Source: Tetrahymena elliotti 4EA (lineage: Eukaryota > Ciliophora > Oligohymenophorea > Hymenostomatida > Tetrahymenidae). From it: a DNA stretch of 64,000 bases. The stretch's first letter is position 1, and every line of letters starts with the position of its first letter. The position numbers and the translations under genes were made by a program. Below are positions 51,803-63,900 of the stretch, piece after piece. Below the pieces are notes generated by a model. That model ran no database searches. It was not told the origin of the DNA and saw only the letters and a program-made list of their open reading frames with translations. The stretch lies in the NCBI GenBank assembly GCA_000231825.2, contig JH720306.1:1152199-1216198 (forward strand), given 5' to 3'.

Positions 51803-54538
51803 TCATATGAAGGAATTGGTAAAGAAATTTATGTCTTCAAATTTATAGTCACCATCATTAATGATGTCACTAAGGGTTTAAATATCACTTTTTTCAAAAA
51901 TAGCAGAGAATAATAAAAATTAGAAACCTAATTTTATATGCTTGTAAATTTAGTCTAAAATCGATGATAGTTCATTTTGATGCAATTACATAACCATAGC
52001 AGCTTCATCAATAATAAAGAAGTTAAGTTTATCAATTTAGATATCATTCACAATATTATAGATATAACCTGGTGTACCAATACAAATAGAACCTTTCACA
52101 TTTTTCGTTTCTGAATCTGTAAAATGATAGGAAATTTCATAATTTTTATTTGGAGGCATAATAGATTCTATTTGCTTGCCAATTTACAAGCATAGACCCT
52201 TTGAGTAAGTAATTATTATAGCTTAAGGTTACCAAAATTCAGACATTTTTTCTTAACTTACATACTTTTAAATCATTGGAACGAGGAAACAAAGAGTTTT
52301 TCCTGTACCTTTAGCTAAACCAAAGATAGAAATATGTTTATAGAATTAATCGAAATTTACCTCAAATTCTAATATTTTTGGAATGCAAAGTAGTTATGAG
52401 GGCTTAGGAAAATTAAAGCCACTAATCTCTAGTTGTTTTGCTAATTCATCATTAATTTCTAAATCTTGCCATGTTACGCATTAAGGAGTAATCTCTTAAT
52501 GTGTTGAATGACTTTCTTACTTATTAAGTGAAATATTAAACTGTATTTCAAAATTAATGTCATCAAATTTAAAGCGACGGTCATCAACAATATTTTATAG
52601 ATTTACAATATCCTTTTATTCAATGGCATCAGAGAATAATAAAAGTTAGAAACCTTAACTAAAATCACTGTAAATCTTGTTTAAAGTATCTTTTAGCTCA
52701 TCTTAATATTTTTGCATAACCTTATCAGCTTCATCTACAATAAGGAATTTAAGTTTATCAGTTTTAATATCATTCAAAATACTCTAGATATAAGTTGGTG
52801 TACCAATGCAAATCGAACCTTTAACAAATTTGGAATATTCAAAATGATAGGAGATTTGATATTTTTTATTTTGAGGCATAATAGCATCTATTTACTTACC
52901 AACTTATAAGCAAAGTTTCTTTGAATTAGTAATAATAATAGCTTGAGGCTACCAACATTGAGAAATTTTCTCTTAACTTACATAGTTTTAAATCATTGGA
53001 GTGAGGAAACAAAGAGTTTTTCCTGTACCTTTATCAAAACCGAATAAAGAAATATGTTGATAAAATTTATTTTTATTAGGTTTGTATTAGATGATTTTTG
53101 GAATACAAAGTACTTATAAGAAATTAGGATATTCAAAGCCACCAGATTAAAGTTATTTTGCAAATTCATCACAGATTCCTAAATCCTGTCATATTTTATC
53201 TGAAGGAACTATATCTAAATTTAATACCTGATTGATCATAACTTTTTCTTCTTTTTTTTTTTCATTAAAATTATTGAAAAATATTTCGTAAGTGATATCA
53301 TCAAATTTAAAGTTATCATCATTAATTATATTTACAAGTTTTTAAATATCATTTCCTTCAAAGGTAGCAGAGAATAATAACAGTTAGAAATCTAATTTCA
53401 TATTATTGTAAATCTTGTTTAAGATATCCTTGAGTTCGTCCTGATTTTATTCGAAGATCTCATCAGCTTCATCAACAATAAGGAATTTAAGTTTATCTGT
53501 TTTAATAGGATTCATAATTTTTAAGATATAACTTGGTGTACCGATGCAAATTGAGCCTCTAACACTCTTGGTCTCTGAATCTTTAAAATGATAGGAAATT
53601 TCATATTTTTTACTTGCAGGCATAATAGCATCTATTTACTTACCAATTTACAAGCAAAGATCTTTTGAGTCTGCAATAATAATAGCTTGAGGTGACCAAC
53701 GACCAGATATTTTTTCTTAACTTTCATATTTTTAAATCATAGGGATTAGAAAATTAAGAGTTTTTCCTCTGCTATTAGCAAAACCAAATAAAGAAATATG
53801 TTGATAGAATACATTTTCACTTACCTTGAATTCTAATATTTTTGGAATACAAAGTACTTATGAGGGGAGAGGAAAATAAAAACCATTGGTTGACAGCTAT
53901 TTTGCAAATTCATCACTTATCCCTATATCTTGCCATATTTTATTAGAAGTATTAGCAGAAGATTTTGCTTCAAGATGATTTTTAATTTCTTTAAAGCCTT
54001 TGTATTGCTTGATTGTAATATCAAAATTTCTCAATTTTTCCTCTAAACTAATTATATCTTCATCATCATCATTATCATTACTATAAATTTATATTGAAAC
54101 ACCTTTCTCATTAGAAAGATTAGCTTTACTTACTCTATGGATATAAGTTTTGATATCTATTTATTTAGATATAGGTTTACAAGGTATATCACAATTAATT
54201 ACAGATGATACTTCATTGAAGTAAATACCTCTTGGTATCAAATAAGTGGTTAAAAGAAAATTAATTTCAAAATTATTAAATTTGTCAAAAATTTTCATTT
54301 TCTCTTGCTAGCATAAATCACCATGGATAATATCAAATTGTTCAGCTAATTTACTGAAACGAGGATCAGCTTATAATTCTTAGAAGATTTTTAGTAATTA
54401 CACTTTCTCGTTGAAAAAGATAATAATTCTTGCCTAAATATTTGAAATTTTTATGAGGTCTTAGATGAAGTCTAAGATAAAGTCTTTCTTCTGAGAATCT
54501 GATTGGACTTTGTGAAAAAAATGCTTTAAATTACTCAT
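51803..54538 (-). CDS. domain-inverted DEAD-box-like protein: one RecA2 domain followed by three tandem RecA1 domains, about 897-911 aa
   Basis: The minus-strand frame runs from ATG 54538 to TGA 51803-51805, with one in-frame TGA at 53189-53191. Residues 1-180 are a helicase C-terminal (RecA2) domain: ARIIIFFNE, FDIIHGD, FLLTTYLIPRGIYF and TYIHRVSKA, closest to Dbp5/DDX19. Three RecA1 (DEAD) domains then follow, about 240-248 residues apart. Each has a Q-motif region ending VLCIPKI or LLCIPKI, a P-loop, LCLQ(I/V)GKQI, (C)IGTPxYI and a DEA(D/A) box. P-loops read SRGKT, GTGKT, GTGKT; Walker B reads DEAD, DEAD, DEAA; motif III reads SAT, SDA, SAI. Motif VI lacks both Arg of HRxGRxGR. Normal helicases have one RecA1 then one RecA2. 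ATPase activity is doubtful. It could be a non-canonical RNA clamp or a decaying duplicated gene. A 42-nt GT-AG segment (53186-53227) would remove the TGA if spliced. Confidence 0.85.
51824..52475 (-). other. RecA1-like repeat copy 3
   Basis: Third copy, starting at TWQDLEINDELAKQLE. P-loop AKGTGKT is intact; the DEAD box is DEAA (IIDEAAMVM) and motif III is SAI. The gene ends about 10 codons after this copy, with no second RecA2 domain. Confidence 0.85.
52566..53195 (-). other. RecA1-like repeat copy 2
   Basis: Second copy. Its first conserved residue, the Trp of KIWQD, is a TGA here. P-loop DKGTGKT and DEAD box (IVDEADKVM) are intact, but motif III is SDA instead of SAT. Confidence 0.85.
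53269..53940 (-). other. RecA1-like repeat copy 1
   Basis: First of three tandem DEAD-type RecA1 domains. It begins at KIWQDIGISDEFAKQLS. P-loop degenerate (NSRGKT), DEAD box intact (IVDEADEIF), SAT motif intact (LFSATFEG). The first Gly of the P-loop is lost, which should weaken nucleotide binding. Confidence 0.85.
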
Positions 54539-55462
54539 TCTGTTTTATTTCTTATGGTTTATTTTTATGCTCTAAATATTTATTTTTTAATTAATTTAAT
54601 TATTCTTTTAATTTGTTAATCCATTCCTCGAACATTTTAAAAGAATTTGTCTATCAATGTCTTAAGCATCTATTTCTGTATTTATTTATCTATCAATCTA
54701 TTAAAGAACTATTTTAAAAAAATTAAAGATGAGTAAGATAAACAATATCTTTTGCTAAGTTATCTTAAAGAAATCCTAAATTTTACATATTTTTTACTCA
54801 TAAATATAGGTCTTTTATACATTGAAATTAACTCAATTCTAGAGAAAAACTTCAAAGTGATTCTTTCTATTAAAATAAAACAATTTTAAAAGGAAATTGC
54901 AGAAGATTAGCTATTCTATCCAAAATAAAAGTATTTTTTTTTTTAATTAAAGATAGCATCAATTGTTATTAAAGGAAAATGATATCAGTAGAAAGAGAAA
55001 TGAAAATCTTTTTTAAGATACCTTAATTATACTATAATAAGCCGCACTCTTATATAAGCCCATGTTCTAATTAAGCCCGAAAAAATTAGACTTAAGTTTT
55101 ATTAACCATTTTTGTTGTTGTTTGTGAATTTAATATAATTTACATTAATACTTTTGATTTTAAAACAAAATAAAGAACTAAGAAATATTAAGAATATTTT
55201 TTAATTTGTCATTTCTTAATAAATTAGATACTTTAAAAATAAATAAAATAGATTTTTATTTATATTTTATTTACAATTTTAGTTTGTGGTTACAAATTGA
55301 AAGCCATCAATATAATTTCTTTTATAATCTTTAGAAATTTCAAGCCACAAAAAAGGAATTATAAATATTAAGAATATTTGTTTAATTGATATTTGTTGTT
55401 TTTTAAAGATTTGAAAAGAGGAAAGCAAATAAGGCTAAGAAAGAATAAATAGGATTAAATCT
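54539..55462. other. intergenic with a short upstream ORF in another frame
   Basis: Contains a minus-strand ORF from ATG 54635 (MFEEWINKLKEQLNQLKNKY) that enters the helicase-like gene in a different frame. The two frames would join if a run of seven T at about 54519-54525 had six. Otherwise AT-rich spacer between divergent genes. Confidence 0.5.
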
Positions 55463-58400
55463 ATGGAATAACTGTATGACATTACTAGCACAAGATAATT
55501 TTAGAGAGAAGAGGGCAATATTTAGAAAAAAATTTGGTTTTTTAATAAAAATGAAAAGTTATAAGATAATTTTTTTTATAGCATTTAATCAATAAAAAAG
55601 TAGCTAGAATGTCAGTGGTTCAATAATATGAATATCTTGCATAATATAAAGAGATCTTTTTTACTTATTTATTCAGATTTTTATTATAATCACTATAATA
55701 CATAAGAATATTCGACATGTAAAGCATATACTGAGAAGTAAAATGATAATGCTATTCAAATATTGATAAAAATTTTGAGATAAAGAGGAATTGAAATGCT
55801 GGTTTATGAACAAGAACCTGATAATTTTTATTAAATTTAAAGTATTTCTGAGATGTTTTTACCAATTTTGTATTTGGCATAAATCTTAAAATGTTTAAAA
55901 ATAACTTTAGAATATAATAATAATGGCCAATAAAATGAAATAGATTAAATGATGCAAAATGAAATTGATCAAAGTTTTTTTTAGCTTTAATTGATATAAA
56001 TTTTTTAAGAGAATGGTATTAACACAGGATTAGCTAAATTTTATTGTATTGAAAAAGTTTAGGATGGAAATAATGTTAAATATCACATTTATTTTGATGT
56101 ATTTGATTAGTCAATTAGGGGTAGTCTTAACAATTTTAAATTATGTTTAGGTAGGAGATTTTAAAATTTTCAGCACATACAAGAAGGATCTTTCATTCAT
56201 AATATAGTAAAAACTGTTATTTTAAATAGATAATCAACTCCAAAATGTAAAAAAGAAAGTAATTAAAATATTATTATCTAGTAGCATCTAACATGGCCTG
56301 AAACAAATTAAGAATTATATAATTATTCTTTTACTTCAAATATATTTTTTAAAATGTTTTTTTGAATGATTAAAATTAAAAAAAGATTTAGATTGTGTCG
56401 ATCAAGAGTATAATGATGTAGATAGTAATTTTTTAATATATTTTTAGTAAGAAAAAGATTAATTCCAGCAAAATAATATAACTATTCAATATAATAATTT
56501 AGATTATAATGTTTTAATCGTTTTAAAAAAGAAAACCACAAATTTAAATAAATACATAATAAATTAAAATTAGATAGATTTTAGATGCTTAGAAAAAAAT
56601 ATGCAAATCGTTTTGAGAGTTGAATCTGATGTATCATCATTTTTAGATGTATCAAGTGATACCAGTTAATAATCCTTTTTAGGTTCAGATAAAGAATTTT
56701 TTTTTTAATTAGTTTAAAGTTAACTAAATGCTTCTAATATTTCTCAAAATTAAAATTAAAATCAAAATAATAATTAAATTACCACAAACTTTTTTTAAGA
56801 GCACCTAGATATTTCTTTTAAAGTAATGTATCTCATTACTCTTTTTGGGCTTTAGGATTTGGAATGCATTATAATTAAGAAAGAGAGAAAATAAAATGGA
56901 ATAAATGAAGATATTATAGACGAATATTATAAAAAAAAGCAATATAAATTTATTGATTTTGATGAATGCTAAATTAATTATTTCTTAAATTGTTTTTACT
57001 TAAGTTTTTGTGACTTGCCATTAATAAGTGCTTATGAATTGTAGAATAAATTAAAAAAATAAGACCAAAATTTGTAGGATCTTAGATCAAAAAATTCCTA
57101 ATCATCTAATTTTAAATTTTAAATAGATATGAGAATAAATTAAATTTTCATAATTCAATAGTAGTGTATTAGCAGTGGTAAATAATTGTACTTTTTATAA
57201 GATTATAAAGAAATAAAAAATTAACTATCTGAAAAATATAAAATCTTGACAGAAGAGGAATACAAACTTATTGAGAATATTTTTATTCATATTTTCAGCA
57301 TTTATAATACGAAAAATCTATTATAACACAAAAAACTTATTCTTGAAGGTTTTGATAATAAGAAGCCAGACATTCAATAAGTTACCAATAGGATAAAGGA
57401 GTTCTTTAAAGAAGCATACATTTAATTATTTAATTTTTTTGATAAACAATCAACTGAAACAAACAATTAAAACTAAGAATTTTTTAACCAAGTAGATAGA
57501 ATTAATATATTTACATAAAATTATGATGCTGAGAATGACAGGTGTAATATTTATTTTGATTTCTAGACTAAATATTTAAATAAATAAATCTAATAAATCA
57601 TTCAAACCTAGAGAATTCAAACGAATATTTAAACTTTGAAATAAAAAGCTATTATTCCTATCAAATATCTAAAAAGCTAAAATATGAAATAGTAAGCCTT
57701 ATAAAACAAGAAGAATAAACAAGATTTTCTCTAACTTATTATCCTAATCCAGTCATTTACTAAACTAAAGATTAATAAAAGTTAATTTATGCCTAATAAA
57801 TTGGAGAGATGTAAGAATTATTGTAATTTTTATTCAAATATTTATTTTATTTTTAAAATTAAATTAGTCACTCAGGTAGGCTAATTTTGTAAAAAAGTGA
57901 TACCCTAAAAAATTAATGCATAACTTTTATGTATAAAGAATCTCATTTAAATGGTGATACAAGCTATTTAAGAGATTTAATAAACCACCTAAATGAAAGA
58001 CATGTTAGATAAGAAAAGAATTTAAATAAAAATGTTTAAATTACAAAAAGTGTACTTAAAAGCTAAAGCTAACAACAAAACTACATTTTAAAAGAACCTT
58101 AAATCCTTCATGATAAAAAGATAAATGGTTAAATAAGTCTCATGAAATATTATATCAAGCCTGTCATCAAAGATACTACTGCATCTTATGTACTTTATGA
58201 ATTTAATTGCCATGATATATATGATCCTGACTGGTGGCTTACTGGTTGGCCACTTTTATATAGAAGTGTTTATGATGAAGGCGATGATTTGGGATTATTC
58301 TTATTTAGTGATGACCCAGAATTAATCATAAAAAATAGGTAAAATAAGGAAAAGAGTGAGGCAGAAAAAAAAAATCCTTACTGCTTTTATATTTGTTCCA

Positions 58401-58525
58401 TCGATCCAAGGTTTGACAATTTCTAATTGATTAAATCTAATCATTATGCTAAAATACACTGCTGCTACAGTAGGATAAGAGGCATATTAAATTAAGAAAG
58501 ATAAAATAGTTGTTCAATATTTTGA
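55463..58525 (+). CDS. unrecognised protein, about 936 aa
   Basis: Four exons with consistent phases: 55463-56258, 56386-57543, 57612-57810 and 57868-58525. Introns are 127, 68 and 57 nt. The protein starts MEQLYDITSTRQFQREEG. The first 270 residues are helical with hydrophobic leucine-rich segments such as MFLPILYLAQILKCLK. The middle is Gln/Asn-rich with acidic Ser patches. The C-terminal 200 residues are the most ordered: YYPNPVIYQTKDQQKLIY, later HDIYDPDWWLTGWPLLYRSV and an acidic DEGDDLGLFLFSDDPE. The two adjacent Trp and a third nearby suggest a folded domain, but I know no family with it. The first intron's donor is ambiguous (a GTAAAA lies 11 nt earlier in the same phase). The 3' end may extend, since another frame stays open after 58490. 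Confidence 0.65.
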
Positions 58526-60454
58526 TCAATTAAGGTATCAAAAATTTGTGTTAGGTACTTGATTTTTTTTATTTCAATATTTAGTTGATAAAAAAATCAC
58601 TGTTGAATATTATTAATTATTATTTTTAATTTTTAAAAAAATACTCATTTTTTAATGAATCAAGAAAATAATCATGAAATTCTAAGCTTAGAAAAAAATT
58701 ATGTCTAACATTTAATTATTTTGTTTGTTTGATTTAATTCAGTGATTTATTTTAATAAAACCTTTCTTAATATTTTTATAGATTATTAAAAAATAATTTG
58801 AGAAAAGAGTGTCACCATCCATTCAAAGTTTTTATAAGAAATTATCTTTTTGTATTTCTTCTAACTGAAGCATGAGAGAAAAGAAAATAATTACTAAACA
58901 TATTTAAAAAATTTAAAAATTTAATTTATTCCTACTTTTATTAAAACAAATTATTTTAAATGTAATTTATTTTATTAATTTAAATATATAAAATAATTGG
59001 AATTTTCTTTATAAAATTTCAAGAATTACCAACAAATTTTTAGTTAAAATATTTTACTTTCTTTTTAATGTATGATACTCTGTAAAATTCATGATATATA
59101 AAATATTTATTTAAATTGATATTGCTTAAAAGAAAAAATTTTTAAAATCCAGAAAATTTTTAAAAAAGTTGGATCTGAAGAGAGTTTAAAATTTATTATC
59201 TATTTATTTTAAAAATATTTTTCTATGATGAATAATCATGTTTTCAAATTTTATTTGGTAGGTATTTATTTAAATTACTTAATAAAAATACTTTGAATTA
59301 AATAATAATTCTAAAAACTAATTGGCTGGCTGGTTGTTTGATAGTAATTAAATTTTGAAAGGAGATTTAAGTTTTTTTCATTGAATTTCAATTTAAATTT
59401 GCGGGAAAATAAAATTAAATTTAAGGGTTGGAATTGACTTAAATTAATTGAAATTGAAAATGAATTAAATAATGCAGCTGAGATAAAAATTAAACTAAAA
59501 CATTCCAATTATTAAATACAAATTAAATTTAGTTGTTAAATTTTTGTTTTTCAGTTTTGGCACTGTTATATTTAGAGTAATTTAATTATTTTTATATTTA
59601 CTTTGACGAAATAGAATTTTATAAAATAAACAATTTTTTTAAATAATTAAAACTAAAAATCTATTTTATTAATGATTTCAATAAAACTCTTTTAGAGGAA
59701 GGAGGTGTGTAGTAAATCCAACTGAAAATAAATATTTTTTTATTTTAACTAATACTTGATAGATTTAGTTAAAATAAATTCTAAATTGAATTTGTAATAT
59801 CTATAACACTTTTTTCATTTAAGAGACTGGCTATAGATAATATTTAGTAAATCTATAAACAGAGATAACCTATTTCTACTTTAGTAAATTATTTAAGGGT
59901 AATATTATAATGAAAAAGTTGATTAAACAAAGAGAGAAAAAATATTATTTCATAAGTAGATGAGTGGGGGTATTAAGGGAAAAAAGAAAAAAGAAAGAAT
60001 GGTATGAGAGAAAAAAGTGAAAATAAAAATTAAACTTTTTGATGAATTGGCTTTAATGAAAATAAAAGAAAATTAATTAGAGCAAAATAAAGAGAAAGAG
60101 GAGATGATTTTTTAATGGGCAAAAATTAAATTCTGCTAGGGATAAACGTTTATTATCAGCTATTATTTGTTAATTTTTAATCTAATTAGAAGAATATTAA
60201 TTACTTTTCTTTATATCTCAAAATCTTGGGGTATGAAATAGAGCTGTTTTTAAATTATTCAAAAAAAAATTCCTTTGATATTTCATGTTTAAGATTATAC
60301 ATTATTTATTAGATAGATATTAGGTTCTGACTATAAAATTAAGAGTTAGAAATTTGACTTTATTACAATAACTCCTTCGTTTTGATAGATATATTATCCT
60401 GACTAAAAAGCTTAAATACTTATCCAAAATCCATTGCGTGTTTACATAAATTGT

Positions 60455-60577
60455 ATGGAGAATAGAGAGGACAAGAAGAAGGTTACTATCGCGCTTAAAA
60501 ATGAAGAGAATTTTTATAAGTATGGCTACTGTTTTAATAGTTTTATTAATTTTATCTATATTACTTTTAGGAGATGA
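60455..60577 (+). CDS. candidate small ORF, 40 aa
   Basis: ATG at 60455 to TGA 60575-60577 encodes MENREDKKKVTIALKNEENF and continues with aromatic residues. The stretch is richer in G and C than the surrounding spacer and has a balanced residue composition, the only arguments for coding. It may be a micropeptide, an upstream ORF of the MYB transcript, or chance. Confidence 0.22.
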   Translation: MENREDKKKVTIALKNEENFYKYGYCFNSFINFIYITFRR

Positions 60578-60765
60578 ATGATGTGATTTTCTTAAGTTAT
60601 TGATGTTGTTTATTTATTAAATTAATTAATTGTATTTTGCGCAAAAATATGTGATTTATTTAATGTTAGCGAAAAGGATAGCTGAAAATGAATGCAGATT
60701 TAGGAGAAAGCGAAATATTTAAATAAGGGAAAATAATTGCTTAATTAAGAAGAAATAGCTAAGAA

Positions 60766-60801
60766 ATTATTAATAATAATAATAATTATTATTATTAATT
60801 A
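60766..60801. repeat. TAA/TTA palindromic microsatellite
   Basis: Five TAA units run directly into four TTA units, forming an almost perfect palindrome about 180 bp upstream of the MYB start codon. It could fold into a hairpin in either strand; function unknown. Confidence 0.7.
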
Positions 60802-60983
60802 GTAAAGAGGAAAACATATGTATATACATACATATATATACAAACAAACATATAAATAAATAATTGAATTTTTTAATCTTATAAACACGCAAAAAAAAAA
60901 AAGTAATAAAAAAATACAAATACAAAACAATATATAAAGTAAAACAAAATTTAGAAGAAGAATAAACAACTCTAAACAACTAT

Positions 60984-63900
60984 ATGCATATGATCAAGAG
61001 TGAAACCTAGCCAGAAGGTAACTCAATTGAAACCAAAATCGAAGAAGGCTAACAAAGTATCAACCAATAAGTTCACGAGTAGTAAGCTTAGCACTAAGTT
61101 GCTTCTCCCCTTGACATCTCTAATAAATTAGGAGGTATGAAGGCTTAAGACCACACTTTTTCTGTAGAAAAGAGTAAATAAAATCACCATCAGTTTAATA
61201 ACAACTATAATGATTAAATTAATTAAAAGGTGAAGGGAAATAAGTAGTAAATAAAAAGGAAGAATCAATCCATGAAAATTAAAATAAAGAGAAAGATGGC
61301 TAACCATAAGTTAATGATAGCATGCATAATTAAGTCTAATAGCAGTAGCAAACAGAAGAGAATGAATTCATGAAGCTAAAACAGCTATTAGAAGTCATCA
61401 AGAGCAAGTATAATGTGCAATCTGATGATGTAATTAAATATGCTTTAAACAACACATCCTAATTATATTAGATGCAAGATAGATAAAAGGGTGTCGCTTC
61501 AGATAGCAGCCAACCTAGCTAAGATTTAGCTTCAACAGTTCTCAATCATCTCTTCTCTAACTCTTCAATAAATTAAAATCAAATTAAAAATTCTTAAATA
61601 AATGCCCCTACCAATTCTTCCACATCAAATTCTTAGTTATTACTTCCTACACCTCTTAATTCCTTAAACATCTCCGCCAATATTCATGTAAAGTTATTAA
61701 CATAAGATCTTTTAAAACACTCTTCAAAATTAATAAACGGTCTTTAATTGAGTTAGTTTTATTATTTATTCAGCTCCGATCCTTCTTTTTATTCTATTTA
61801 ACGCACACTATTTTTTATTTCTTTCTTTTCTTTCCTTCTTCCTTCTTCTATAATAAGACGACATACCTACCAAGCGACCAAGCAATCCATCAAACTAGAA
61901 GCATTTCTCTTTCTATTACTTTTATTGATTCATTATTGCCTTAAAGTCTTCAAAAATTCCTAAACACAACACATTAAAGAATACTTTAAGCATTAAATTT
62001 TTTTAAATCAATCAACATACTATTTTTTACTTCACCATAAAGTATAAGTCTATTACTCTAAAATTTCTCCATATTGAAGGACAATTTTAATAAAATTTTA
62101 TTGCAATTCAAGATAAAAATGAAGAGCTGAATAAATTTAACTGTTTCATTGATTTTGACAAATAACCAAATAATCCAATTTAATTTCTTAATCCATTTTA
62201 TATTAGGCTGCATTTTAGTCTAAAATTGAAGAAAACGAATCTTCTGCTTGTGCTTATTCTGTTGAACCTCCCCTTAGAAAGAAATAAAATTCTAAGAGCT
62301 CATAGAAGAATAATAAAAAGACAAGCATGATATCTAATGAGAACGATGGCAGTGAAAATGATATGGATGAAGAAAATTCAAATGAAACTAACATGCACTC
62401 TCAACACTAAACATTATCAGGTGAATAAAGCTTCAAAAAGGCTAAGAAATCCAAAGAATATAAAATTCAAAGGAAGTAGTCGTTGAAGGTCAAAAAGCTA
62501 AATTCAATCAAATAAGAAAGTTAAATAGAAGAAGAGAATCAACAACAAGAAAGCCTAGCAAATAATGAAGATAAGTAAACAATGAACGAAGAAATGAATG
62601 AAGACTACATTGATGATGATGAAGACGATGACATGTTAGATGATGAAGATGATGATATGATGGATGATTATGAATCTAATGAATCAAGAAAGCTTGAAAG
62701 TAACACAAATAATCCAAATGGAGAAAAAATTGTTCGTCCTAAATATAAAAATTCTAATTCTCCTTCAAACACCACCAAAAGATGGTGGACTAAGGAGGAA
62801 GATGAGCTCTTGAAAAATCTTGTCAAAGATCATGGTGCCAAAAACTGGAAAAAAATAGCTGGATATTTTAAGGAACGTAGTGACGTTTAATGTCTACACA
62901 GATGGTAAAAAGTTTTAAATCCATCTCTCGTCAAAGGACCTTGGACAAAAGAAGAAGACGAAATTGTAACAAAATTAGTTCTTGAATAAGGACCTAAGAA
63001 CTGGAGCTCTATCGCCAAGCACTTACCTGGTCGTATAGGCAAGTAATGCAGAGAAAGGTAAAACTTTTGACACACATTTTTTACAAAAAATATAAATAAT
63101 TTTAAGCTTTACGCTTTTTGGATTTTATAAATGCGCGCTATTTTAATTAAACTTTTGACAAAAACCTACTAATAAAATTTAACAAATATAGATGGCACAA
63201 TCACTTGAATCCATACATCAAGAAGGACAGATGGACCGAAGAAGAAGACTAAGCTATTATCGAAGCTCATAAAAGGTAAAAAGAAACTTAATTTGAAAAT
63301 ATAAAAATAGAATATTTATGCCTTGAAATGAAAATTAGATTAAATAGATATTTTATTGATTGATTGAATGAATGAATGATTAATCATTTGCTTGCTTGTA
63401 TCTTTAAAATTTACTGCTTATCCAAAATTTCTCACAAAAGAAATAAAACAAGATTTTCATTAGAAAAGGAACGTTAATAATTTTCTTAAGAAATTTAGCA
63501 TACTTAATTTTGTGGGAAAATTAACTATTTTCGTAAATTTTAACTTGACACGCAAAAATAAAATTAATTGACAAAACTAAACATATCTTTTATTTTTCCT
63601 CTTTATTTCTATGATCAATCAATCAATCACTCTATCAATTGATCTATTCATTCATTAATCGATTCTTTCAATTATCTTTAAACATAATTATATCACTTTA
63701 TTAGAGATAAATTTTAATCAACTTTCTTACATTCAAACACATCCATTAAATTTAGTTAAACATCAATCAACCAAATAAAACAAATAAGATCTCTAAATAA
63801 TTTTATTCTTAAAAGCTTGATCCTTCCTATTAAACCATAATCCCACTTCTATTTTTTAGTTCTAATTATTTGCTGAAAATTCATTTTAAAGGCATTTTCT

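Larger units (their letters stand above)
58526..60983. other. long intergenic region upstream of the MYB gene
   Basis: 2.4 kb, mostly AT-rich. It holds a candidate 40-codon ORF at 60455-60577 (listed separately), a TAA/TTA palindrome at about 60769-60800 and short CATA/TATA repeats at 60810-60850. Probably promoter and 5' leader of the MYB gene. Confidence 0.5.

Noticed and set aside
51803..54538. Reading the helicase-like region as three separate adjacent genes
   Set aside because: Apart from one TGA the frame is continuous through all copies, with no intergenic spacer, start-codon context or separate RecA2 domains.
59311..59508. 65-codon minus-strand frame in the spacer upstream of MYB
   Set aside because: Low-complexity A/T sequence with Phe/Leu/Asn bias; nothing supports expression.
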